DNA of 64,000 bases, taken from NCBI GenBank assembly GCA_029948255.1, contig JALIZF010001617.1:1-64000 (forward strand), written 5' to 3'. The notes beneath the pieces were generated by a model. That model worked only from the letters and a program-made list of their open reading frames with translations, had not been told where the DNA came from and did not search any database. Made by a program: the position numbers and the translations under genes. Of this stretch, positions 13,663-26,400 are shown in pieces. This stretch comes from Telmatactis stephensoni. Its lineage: Eukaryota > Cnidaria > Anthozoa > Actiniaria > Isophelliidae. Position 1 is the first letter of the stretch. Each line of letters begins with the position of its first letter.

Positions 13663-13892
13663 CACTGCAAAAACTCAAATGCTTGAGTAAATCTGTGCAT
13701 CCATAGTAACTCACTTATCCGAGTAAATTTACTCAGTTATTTGAGTAAATGATACGCAGCTACTCAGGTATTCAAGTAAAGGGTACACAGTTACTCAAAT
13801 GACCGAGTCAATTTACCCGGATAAGTGAGTCACTGTGCATGCACCGATTTACTCAAGTTTTTGAGTAAATTTACTCGCGCGTTTTTGCAGTG
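13663..13892. mobile_element. MITE with cactgcaaaaac termini
   Basis: About 230 bp with cactgcaaaaac at the left and gtttttgcagtg at the right. The interior is built from repeated, alternately inverted gagtaaattactc-like units, so it can form several hairpins. No coding frame. Confidence 0.8.
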
Positions 13893-14204
13893 CAGAACTC
13901 TTAGCTATGTGACATATCTAGGGAAAAGCCTAAAAAATCTGTAAGATCCCGGATGCTTGGGAGGGGGTCCTTCTTCCTTCATCCCACAGATAACAGTCTC
14001 CGTAGGTGCAAATGTAAATGTATTTACACAGATATACATAGTGCGACGATATAAAACTTGATAAAATGACTTGTCTCTCCCTTAATTACGTTGTATTTAG
14101 TGAGTAGGATACAAGGGAATTTGAGACCAAGTTATTTTACAAAGCGAATTGTATTCTTCTTTAAAAAATCTACTCGGACGTGCTGCAGTAGAAACAATTG
14201 CGAT

Positions 14205-14437
14205 TCAACGCTTTGCTCTCATTTGAAAAGCATTGCCACGGCCAGGATATGCAGGTGGGGGTTCATTATTATAGGACGGACCAGGGTACCCTTCGTGGGG
14301 TTGCTGCCGGGCTTGCCTGTTACGTTCTTGTTGAAGACGTCGCTGTTCCTGTTCTCGTCGACGTAGAGTGAGTTGTCTTGCTGGTGGTTTGTTGGGGTTG
14401 CTGCTGGGTGTATGGACACTGCACACTTTGATGAACG
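14205..14437 (-). CDS. ADAM10: ADAM10 exon 14, cytoplasmic tail with PPxY motif
   Basis: Encodes residues 695-771 and the stop (TGA, 14207-14205). The tail has the triple-Arg cluster LTLRRRE (720-722), placed like the Arg-based ER-retention motif of mammalian ADAM10, a Gln/Arg-rich middle, and EPPPAYPG, which contains PPAY (755-758), a canonical WW-domain ligand. It ends QMRAKR, comparable to the basic end of vertebrate ADAM10. Confidence 0.92.
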
Positions 14438-17400
14438 CTACAGGAAGAAAATGAACAAAATGAGATGAGATCATTTAATGAATAAATGAAATAATAATTA
14501 AAAGAAAGAAAGAAAGAATGAATGAATGAATGAACAAGCGAATGAATGAATCAATATGAATGGATGGATGGATCGATGAATGATTGAATGAATGGATGTA
14601 TGTATATTTAATGAATGCAGTATAAATTTCCAATATTAACCGATGTTTTGAGCAACGTTTGCTGAAATTTTCCTGGTCACAAGAAATAAGGCTATATTTA
14701 AAAACCGCGATGACCTTGCGTTGCTATGGTAACTCTGACCACGACCACACCTAGTTCACAGCAAACGTTCATCTTTATCTAGGTCAGCTACAATAACCAT
14801 TATTCAATTTAATGGTTTACGACGTTGTACTAGGGGCTCAAATTTGGAAGGTACGCTCACTAAATACACAGTCGAACCACCTTAAATTACGTATAACAGG
14901 CGAGACGATTTGTTTTTTAGTTATAATTCTGCAATATTCTTGAATAGTCTTAAGTTTAGAAACCTTCACTCCTGTTTGTTCTTACCAGCCATAAGTAAAA
15001 TAAGACCAACTCCAATCAGTACGCAAGCCCACCAATACTTTTTAATCCATGCGATATATCCCTCAATGGCCTCCTTACTAAAGAACTTTTTACGTAATCT
15101 ATTCAATGGGCCATCGGCATCAACTTTGCGGCACTTGAGAAATACGTCACAATAGCCATTGAAGTTATCGCAGGCTGCCGATGGGAGTTGTTTCATGTGC
15201 TGAGAAATACAAAATAGAATTTGATTAAAATGATTGTGTAAGGAGCAAGGATGGCACAGTTGGTTAGAGCGCGGCCTTCGGTGTGAGAGGTCCCTAGTTT
15301 GATCCCCAGTCCTGACCTCGCATCCTTGTTTCGACTTCTTTCCTTTCCGTGTAGCTTTAATTAAAAAAAACCCTCACTGAAGGTGACAGATCTAAATTTC
15401 AGCTGCACCTTTGAGCATCATAATCTTTGTGGATTTCTAGGATCTTTGGAATACCAATTATTGCATAGAAATAAAAAAAATTATGAATTGAGTATAGCAT
15501 TTATAGAGATATCGCCGATCTTACAAAATGCCATTTTGGGAGAAAATGATCATAATTCCGAAAAATCAAGATGAATTGTTTTTCTCATTACATTGAGCAA
15601 GTGTACACGTGTTTAGGAGCAGGTTTTGTATGAGTAGGAAACTTACTGTAACGTGACCGTGTCGGTGCAAAACATTCGACAGCGTAATGGTATTAAGAGG
15701 GGATTTTTTTCAAGTTCGAGCAGTGAACGACAAAAACTCCTGAGTTGAAGAATAGCTGTTGTACACAACTAAAATCATTTCTGTCAGAAAGTTGAAGTTG
15801 TTTGTAAGTAGTTTTGGCCGATGAAAGTTGAATCAAAGTGTTCATCCAAAACGAAAATTCGGATCGAAAATGAGGTTTAGGCCTTCATTTGCTCATTTGC
15901 TATATGTTTTCTTTATATTCAGCTTGAAAAAGCTTAATCCCAACACAACTTCAAGAAAAAGTCTTTGTACAATTCAAAAATCCATTTTCAACAGGTAAAT
16001 CAGTTTTAACCGGTAGAAAAAGGATTTGAGTTTTAACCCAGAACGAAAATTTGGATTAAAACTCGCAGGAAGGTCTAGTTCTTGGCGTGCCCGTCATGGA
16101 AAAGAATCTCCTCTTAAAGTGTTATTAAGGCAATACAATGGAATAGGTAAAGGATATCCTGCACAGTTAGTGTTTCTAGTATAGAATCCTTGAATCCTGT
16201 CAACTATAACTGAACACTACCATAACATGTATTATTTGTAATATTTGTATAATTTATTTCATCTTTATTTTGAGGGTCGTATGTTAGAAAACTGTAACAG
16301 GTTAATGCGCCTCCCTCCTTAAATAAAGTTATTGTATTGTATTTTACATACAGACTTACTTTGATTTCCTTGATATCCTCTGTAGATTTACAAACTTTCT
16401 TGTTATTCTCAGTTATTTCACAGCACAAGTCACACATCTTGTCCTCCTCAGTGCATTGACATTCTGAATAACCCTTCAGTTTACAGACAGACGCAGAACA
16501 GGTCTAAATAGGAAGAAATAGAAACAGGGAAAGTTAAAACAAAGATTTTATGACGCAAGATGGAGACAAAGAATAAGGGGAAATAGCCTGTGAGCATGGC
16601 TCTCAAGGAAAGCAAGGGGGACATTAGAGGGAAGGTGAGGGGGGAAGAAAGGAAGGAGGAAAGAGGGAAGAAGGAAGTAAGAGGCTGTCTATACCTTCTT
16701 TCCTCTCCCTTTCCCTCCCCTCCCCTTCCCTTGAGAATCAAGCTACGCAGGATAAAAAGAAAAAAGAAAAGAAAGTGAAAATTAAAATGAAAAGAGAGCG
16801 AAATTAAGCATACCCCATTTTCACAGAGTTTGCGTCCTTCCATACATGGGGAGAGGTTTTCTTTAGGTGGGGCAATGGGACAACTGGCATTTATGCCACT
16901 GAATTGTACGTTAAGGATTAAGCTCAAATGAAGAGAAATATTCTGGTGAAGTGTAGAAAAATGTTCTTAAGTACACTCCAGTTTGACCATTTATTATTTT
17001 CATAAAATTTTATGAACTATCAGTGCAATTCATTCAATAGTCAATGATACATGTGTAACTGAACTCCACCAACCAATCAGTGACATAATGGTCAAGCAAG
17101 GGTAGCAGAGTGATCAAAGCAACTGTTGTCTTGGGCTTTATTCCCAGACAGGGCATCACCTGACTTGAGGTTGTCAGTTTGCTTTCTCCCAGTCAAAACA
17201 AACTAGAATTGAAACTGAAAGTTTGTGCACAGAATATTAGAATGGTACAATAAGCGACAGTGTGTGTGAGAGTATAACATTCACAAATTAGTACGCAAGT
17301 GCTGGAAGACAATGTACATTCAATTAAATAGTTGTTGATTTATTTAATCACTGACAGGAATCTGCAAAAAGGATACTTGCAGTATGACACATTTCTACAA

Positions 17401-20400
17401 TCTGTCACATTTTGACAAAGGTAAGTATTATTTCCAGCATATGGCTTACAGGTCTTAGGATTGCAACATAAACCTTGACTTGGACTGGTGGAAAAGAATC
17501 AAAATATAAATGCATTTATTACATAGCATAAGACACACTCTGAATGGTTGAATTTTGTGTGATAACTCACAATGGCTCCACTCTCAAGCAAGTGAATAAA
17601 AAACAGTTTCATCTAACACATTTCCGAGTGACAGTCATCATAAAGAGTTTCTTCCTTTATGACATGTTCGTGAAAATTGTTGCACATATTATGTACATAT
17701 TGACTATTATGTACATATTGACTGAGTGGGAGGGCCAGACAGAAAAATATTTGGCTCTTGTTAATTTTGTACAGCCATGACCTTGAGCCAAATATTTTCC
17801 TGTTGAGCCAAACCTAACTCAGTCAACAAGGATTTTATCATATGAATTTTTTTACCATTTTATCAATATTTTTGGATGCATGTGCTGGTCTGGGACCAAA
17901 TATGGGTTTTTCTGGACTACTTTCAAAAATCTGTGTGTTCCCATCATGTCTATTTCCAAAGGTTTTTAAGAGTGTACATGGGGCCAAATATGGTTCATAT
18001 GATAAAAGATAATATTGCTTTTTGATAACAATGGAGAAATGAGGTAACATGATACATGGTATTAAAGTACTGCATTTTTAGTTGTTTTCAAATCTCATCC
18101 TTAGGAACCCATGGCATCTACAATGGTCCTGAGGATGTTTGGATCTACATGTACATATTCAGTAATTGTTTTTTAAATCATAGTGTTTTTTTCACTGATG
18201 AAAAAAAATTGTGCATTCAGAACTCTTAACCATTGTCCAAAACAAACATGTTTTTTCATTCTCTTGTTTTCACTTCATGTAACTTTTACACATCTTTTAC
18301 ACCAACCAACCAAGTGCACCCATACATTGATACTTATAGATTGTTTGACAAAATTAATCCTTAATCAATATTGTGGCTTATTCTGTCATTAATAGTATTC
18401 TATTATTACTGCTATTTAATGGCATGCAATACCTGCAAACTGCTGGGGGTGTTAATTTACACCCTCCTTCTTCACCATCTTTTTTACCACTGCAACATTT
18501 GTCGTCTTTACAAGATGGATCATCTGCAAATCCACAGTCACATTCCTCACCTTCCTCAACCACTTTATTGCCACAAATGGCAGCTTGGGCTTCTGCAAAT
18601 ACACGATATCTATACATTAATACATATAAACATTTAATGATTGCATGCACCCTGATTAGTCAAGAACTGTGTGTAAAATATCATTGACTCACTATGATTG
18701 GTTGAAATGTTTCAATGAATACGATAGAGTACAAGTGCACAGAAAAATGGAATATATTTGTTAATTATATTATTTGAGATATAATACATCCACTGATTGG
18801 CTAAGTACCATGTTCATATCAGAGGACAGAGACATGGCAGTACAACAACAAATACAGTGAACTCTTGCCTAATTGAGACCTCTTTAAGACAGACACTACT
18901 CTAAAGTGGACACCCATGGCTTGGGTGTATAACACATCCACTGATTGGCTAAGTACCACGTTCATATCAGAGGACAGAGACATTGGCAGTACAACAAGAA
19001 ATACAGTGAACTCTTGCCTTATGGACATCTCACTAAGATGGACACCTCTCTAAGGTGGACATCCATGGCTGGTCCCTTTCTGCCCAAATCACATAATACA
19101 TTTACCACATTTAAACTCCCTTTAAGACAGACACCTCTCTAAGACAGGTCCCAATGGTCCCAATGGTGTCCATTTTAGAGGGAGTTCACTGTACCGATAC
19201 TGGCATTGCCAGAAAATCGTCACTAAGGCTGCTTAAATAGAAACCCCTATCATCAATTTTATTACCTTTGAAGCAGCAGTTTGTACATATTCCTTTGGCA
19301 TTGAGAACAGGTCTCATCTTATCAATACTACATGGTGAAAACCTTCTGTTATTGGGCTTAGTGCCTTCTGTAGCTCTTGCAAACATGATGTAGTTTCCTT
19401 CAGAACCACCAGGAGAGCATGCTGCTGTACTGTCATGCTGATAAGAAATGATTTTCAAGAATTGGTAAGTCTGAACTAACACAGGAAAAAATGTCAATTC
19501 CCAACTTGGGGTTTCCCGGGGTCTAAACTGGGAATCTGTTCTATTTTACTTGGAAAATCTGTAATACCCAAACTTGTAAAAATAGAACAGATTCCCAGGG
19601 ATTAGACCCAGGGAAACCCCAAGTTTGACAAAAGCTGGAAATTGTTTTTTTCTGTGTAAGGTACAATGTAGGATGAAGTGAGGGGAAAAGGAGGGAAGAA
19701 AGGAAGGATGGAAGGATGGAAAGAAGGAAAGAAGGAGGGAGGGAGGGAAAGGAAGGAAGGAAGGAAAAAAGGACAAAGAAAGGGAAGGAGGGAAGAGGCA
19801 GGTAGGCAAGCAGGCAAGAAGGAAGGCAGGAAAAATGGACAGAAGATGTATTTTGCACTTACTGGAGATCCAAAATTGTGTCCAACTTCATGAGCAAATG
19901 TAATTTCAGACACTCTTTGTGGTACAGCTTTTCCATAGTTGATAAATGTTACTACACCAGTATTTAGAATCTTTTTACCATCTGAATAGGACCTTTCTTT
20001 CTCACAAATACCACCAGCATCTTAACAAAAACAAAATTATATGCATAATGGGAAGCACTATAAATCAATAAAGAGAAAAGAAAAAGAAAAAGCGTGTACC
20101 AGTATCACACAGCTTGTCTGCTTGCTGATCTTACTGCTGGTCTAACTTTTGCATTTGTTTTATAAACACAATCATTTTAACTAATGAGTAAGTTTTAAAG
20201 TGCTTCTATAATTATCAAAATTGTACAAAATTTAAATTAGCTGAAACTTCATTGAATAATTCTTCAATGCCTAATGATGTTCTAGAAGTTGAAATCTTTT
20301 CTTGATAGTTTAGATGTAAGTACTATATTTTTATGAATCTTTAGAGGTACATGTACCAGTGATGTCATATTTTCTCATTATATTTGACTGCAATAACAAG

Positions 20401-23400
20401 TTTGGTATGCTGTAAATGTATGTGTGCTACTTGGAACAAGCAAGTGGTTAAATTATACAGAGCTTGCTCTCTTGGGGTACTAACCTGTTGATGACCCCAC
20501 CCAGGCAAGGCCTAGAACTCCCTCATTGAAATCACGGTAGGTGAAGATATAGCCCAGGCAGTAGTCAGCATTTCGTTTCTGTAGTGAATTCAACTCTAAC
20601 AATTTCTCTACACCAATATTATCCTGTGCAAAAGGATTTCCAGCTACATTGGCATCTGCAGTACCATTTACAAGCATACGACCAATCACAAACTGAATAC
20701 CTGTTAAAAAATGGAATTAAGAATGACTCTTTTCTTATATATGTGTAAGGTTATTACATGTACATGTTCACTAGGTAGCTGAGCAAGCAGCACTGTTGGA
20801 AAGTTTTGACTAGTAGTAGCCAGGATAACTGAAGCAGTACAGATTTACACTTGCTCAGAAAATGTTAATAATTCCTATACTGGTTTAGCAAACAAACGAG
20901 GAGAGTATAATCTATAGTTATTATTGATGGTTGCTATATTTCTTTGTTTAGATGCTGGGGCCGTTATCAAACCAAAAGGGTGACGTCTTAATTCAGAGGT
21001 GAAGTGGATTATGTGTGGCTGATAAAAAAGAACAGCCTTGAATTCTCTGCTAACCTTCCACAGGAAGCCCAAGCAATGAGCTTTTCTCATCCCTTGCATG
21101 ACATTTTACAGTCAAACTAAGAAAACCGTGAACACCTAAAATATGCCATGAATATTAGAAGTGTTTTTGTGGCTCCAACTTTTGGTGAAAATGATACAAA
21201 AATCAAGAAATTAATTACACACTGTAAACAGGAGGATACTTTGAAGCAGGACTGATTGGCTCATGGTTTCAGGTGAAGTTTCTACAGCTTTCATGAGATT
21301 GTTCACACTGCTATAAACATTCCAAGCATATTTTAGGTGTTCACGGTTTTCTTAGTTTGACTGTAATTTTCTTATCCAACAGAAACAAAAATATAAGATT
21401 TGAAAAGAGTGCACCAAACGTGATGCTCACCACCGAACTTTTGTATACAAAAAGCACCATTGCAACTTTGGCCATCCGTAACTTTGGTGCTATTCATCAA
21501 AACTACCTCAAAATTTCAAGTTTGCAAACTTTGATTGCTCTTTTCCAATATCATATTTTTGTTCCTGTTCAATTAAAATATAAAATGTCACACAAGGGGC
21601 GGGAAAAGCTCATTACTAATACCTTTGGTTGTATACATGTAGCTACATTAGCTACAACTTTTAAGACTTACCGTCAGATGACTTATCTCCATTAAAGTCT
21701 ATTGCAGGATAAATAGTATTGATAGCCTGGACATGCTGACTCATTAAAAGAAGTGCTTTTTCTTTATTCCTACCACCAACATTGTTTGTGAACAGATGAT
21801 CAGCCTTTAATCAAAATATAAGAGTCACAACATTACAATTTAAAGTGGGATGATGATAAAATTTGAAAATGACTTGAAACTTGGTTGAACTTAGCTATAT
21901 GGCTCCTATAATCACACAGCAACATATTTTATTTATATTCAAAAGAGAGAGATCAAAATTATCAAGTATATTAGCTTCTGAATTGTATGCAAATGACTTA
22001 TTTCAAAAAACATTGTCGCAATTCAAAGCCAACCTGAAATGAATGCTGGTTTTATGCCAGTAATGTATTCAAATCAGAGTCGTTATCAATAAAATTGAGT
22101 GCACTATACTAACAAGCACGTGAGAATGCTTACATTTTGTAATTAGTTAAAAACAAGTGTGATTTGAAACATTATCGGCATTAAAAACCAGCATTCATTT
22201 TGGTCTTGGCTTGATGCTTGTTGCTCTGAACTGCGAAAATGTTTTTTTGAAATAAGTGTATATGTAAGAGGACAGAGATCTGCTCATGCACAAATGTACA
22301 TGACTATAAACATTTAATTTAAAAAGCATTCTTGCTGGGTTTCATCTATACGTTTGGGAATCAAAAGACAATGAAAAATTAAAAAAAGCCAAAAACTCTC
22401 AGCACCTTTACATCAAAGTCCTTATTTCACTGTGAAAACACTTGTATCGTGATCAACTTCAAACTTTCAGTTGGATGAAAATGTGAATTGGGGTGGAGCT
22501 CATGCAAATGACCTCGACCAGACCTCCATCCATGTTCACCATACACCTTGAGGTTCCTCGAGGTCATTTGCATAAGCTCCATCCCTTTAACATGATGGGC
22601 AGATAAAAAAAACCCCCAAAATCCAACATTTTAGTAAATAAGAAGTCCCTTTACCTGCATATACAAAATACAAGTTTTTTTCTTTGGGTCAATATCTCCA
22701 GTAGCTCGCCTATATCGATTTAATACTGGCTCATTGTCATTATGATCAAATTTTGCATTCTCATGTTCTTCCTTGATTTCCGAGGCACGGACTTCATCCA
22801 TCCATTGTTTGGATCGTTCTGTTATACCACAGCCACTTCCATATTTGTGAGGGTACTGGACATCATCACTTTTAAATATCACTGAGTGAAAAGGTTGTTT
22901 TTCAGTGAAGTACTTGTCTGCTGGTTCTATATGGTATTCGTCTTTGTTAACATGGATTTTGCCTCTAAACATTCCATCCATTATAAACCCATGCACTTTG
23001 GAGTGTGCATAACCTGTGGGTTATCAAAAAGTAAAGTGTTTTAATACGCTTTGGATAAAGCTGTCTAAAATTAAAGATGAAGACAAGATATAAAGGTCTA
23101 TAGTATACACAGAGGTGTGTGCTTAGGTTCAATCAAGGAGATGTCAGAAAAAGATTGTCAGAAAAGAAATATGCTCTCATGTTGTGATTTCTTCCCTCTT
23201 GTATAGGAGGACATTTTGACAGTTTTGTTTACCACTAAAAATAGAAAGTGAATTATTATAGGGTCACTGAGTTTACAATATAAATAAATTGTGCAAATTA
23301 CAATAACTATAGTGAAACAGGATGGCTGACATAAAACTTAATTAACTTGATATCAATGAAACAGCCATTCATCAGATGAATTCTTGAAGATATGTTTTCT

Positions 23401-26400
23401 AGCATGTCACATTTTGTACGTTAATCTTGAATAACATTTAATTTGGGGTGTTGTAAAGACTTGTCTGTATATACACAGTTCATATGGCCCCTTCTATATG
23501 ACCCTTCTATATTAATAGTTCTAGATATTAAATTTATTATAAACTTGGTTTAGCTGTGCTATATAGCATACAGCAAATTAAGTCTTTCATAGTACACTGT
23601 TAAGGGGAGTCATTTACTTTAAACAGGAGGACATCTGGCTGTGACATCCAGGCAGCCACAGCAGGTGCAGCTGCAGCTATACACCAAATTAAATTCAAAA
23701 ATCACTCTCATGAACAATCCATTGTTTTGCGAGACAGAACAATGCCAACAACAACATGTATAATGGGACACGAAGGATGACCCCATATTAAGATTATACA
23801 TGTATCCAGCAGAGTTAGATAATAAACATACATGTACCAGACAAAACAGGCTTTCAAAGAAGTTGTATACTTGTCTAACATTTTCGAGCTACTGTGAACG
23901 TCAAACTTTTTCCGCGTTTGTTTCGAATGTAAAACCTTTTAGTTTGTCTAAACAAACAACCACGTTTGTCGCATTACTTAATTAATGTTTAGACATTGAA
24001 CATGTCATGTTTGAACTCTGCTCAACTGGTATAAAACAGTATTCTGGGTTCTAAATTATGTATTTTATAAATATTTTGTAATCATCAGGAAGGTTTTCGA
24101 GTCTAGTGAACAATAAACCACATTTGAAAAGTTTCTCAACCTAATATTATGTTGAAAAACGAAAGTTTGGAGATGACAAGCTTGATATTTCAAACGTGGT
24201 TGTTTGTCTAGACAAACTGACAAGTTTCACGCTTGAGCAAATGCGGTAAAACGTTTGCCATTCACAAAGCTTGAAAATGGTAGTTATTATAACTAACTTT
24301 CAATGCACCCATGATAATAATTACCTTACATGACCAAATAATCCCCCATCTACAATGTACAGTGTCAATTTTTGAATAAGCCCTAAGCTTGATTAACCTC
24401 CCTCCCTTCCCCCCCTCCCCTTGCTGCTAAGACCATCACCTAATGCTGGAGGATTATAAACATTTGCAATGAAACCAAAACTGTAGTTCACTAAACTGCA
24501 CCAGTCTACAAAACTATTGTACATAGTATGTTATTATAGATCAGTGTTGTGTTATAGACTCAGGGGACCTTTGGCTTTATTTTGTATCACTTTTTTTTGT
24601 AATTTTGAACTCTACATAATTAGTATGATCTAAATATATACAGATTGAATTGGTAAATCATCTTATAATTGAAAAAATGAGTTTTTTCCCACTGGGCCTT
24701 TTGCAAACTTTGTAAGTCTATTTCTTGGGTTTCAGGGAACAGTCTTTCTTGCAATTACAAAACGCTTGTAGGTACATTGTACATGTACATAGGCTTTTAA
24801 TGAATTTCCTTAATTTTTCCTGACTTACACATGTATATTGTACTTTTGTAGCTATTTAAAGTGTGTCTCAATTTTTTATTTCTGGCCTAGTTTAAAAAAA
24901 CAATAGTGAAAAGTTGAAGAAAAAATGGAGGCACAAATTTAGATAAAAATATCTAAGCGATGAAAGATGCTCTCTGATCAGTATTTTGAGACACTCTTCA
25001 ATGGAAAATCATTATCTCAACTACCAGAAAATGCTTCCATCGTATCAGTTGGCTTGATATTCATGTACCACCTTGATATTCAAGGACCATCCCTAAATTT
25101 TGAGTAATACTCAAAATATGCCCCCCCCCCCCCCTGGAATTATAGATTCAATTTGTTTCTCCATTTATTAAGCTTTCAGAAAATATATATATACTTTATA
25201 GGGTAGATTAACACATCATTGTCACTCTATTTAATATTTTCCTTTTCCTTTGACTATTTGACTATTCTATTTTCGTTTTACTCCAGCAAAGGCTAAGGAT
25301 TGAAACATCACAGCACAATGGCATGAATGAGCAGTTTCCATTCATCCCCTGTTCTATTTATATGAGTTTAGTAGCTAGGCAGCAGTGACGAAGTTCACCT
25401 GATGCCTCACAGAGAATATTTCATATTCATTTCCAAATTTTATTATTTTTGAATAAGCCTGGGCCTATTTGGTCATTTACAGTACAACACATATTTTATA
25501 CATACCCATCACTTCACCACGAACAACTTTGGACCGATCGAATTCTGCATTGTCAACTTTGAAATCATCTGTGAATAAATCTGTATCTCTTCTAAGTCTT
25601 AATTTGAATTTTCTGAAACAATAAGAAATAGATGATAATTAAGTCATATATGCAAAAAATGTTGCATACACCATAAAGTTTGACTAAAATCTCCTTGTCC
25701 TGGAGTGGTATAAAAGCTTGATAATTTGATTATCTTTATACTGTTACATTGGTAGTACCTGTAGCAAATGAAAATCAGTAAATTGAAAAGAAAAAAATAC
25801 ATTAAGAGATTAGGAAAGAGTTTGTTAATTGACAGTATAATTTATGCATTTTCTGTGATGTTAACTCAACATATTAACAATATAAGCTATAACACAAGTC
25901 TATAAATTTGAAAATGAAATAAAAACCTTTCTATTTCAAACTTAAAGATTGAAAAATTGGGTTCTGTAGCTAATTATGATAAAACGCAATAACTGAAACA
26001 AAAAAATAGTTATAGAATTTTCAACAAATTCGAATTGGAAAATGTTTCGATACATTCCTCAATCTGTAGATTGATTGAAGTTTGTCAAACTTTAAGGTCA
26101 TCAGAATTTTTTCTTTAAATTTTCATCTTCGAAACCTTCTTTTGAGGGTTTAAAATTATCTTTCAAAGGTTTCTTTAAAGCTTGGGGCACTTCAAGACCA
26201 AATTTTTTTAGAAACTGTTAAATCAACAAAAATATCAAATCATTATATATTGGAATGACGTGCAAGTCGACCAGAAAATAGAAATTGACAAATTATGTAT
26301 CGATTCACTCACTGATGAGACTATAAAGCTCTAGAAAAAAGCTAGGCGATTTTAGCGAACAAATAAACAAACAATCTCTAAGCAGGGAGTAATCTCGACA

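Larger units (their letters stand above)
8703..14204. other. intergenic repeats between two convergent genes
   Basis: No exon could be supported here. Contents: a small inverted repeat at about 9388-9466 (cattctcgtacccaga / tctgggaacgagaatg), a 30-base fragment at about 10062-10092 resembling the end of the element at 54819-55064, a tandem duplication (10614-11314), a poly-G run at 11620-11637, and two fold-back elements (12541-13050, 13663-13892). Confidence 0.6.
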
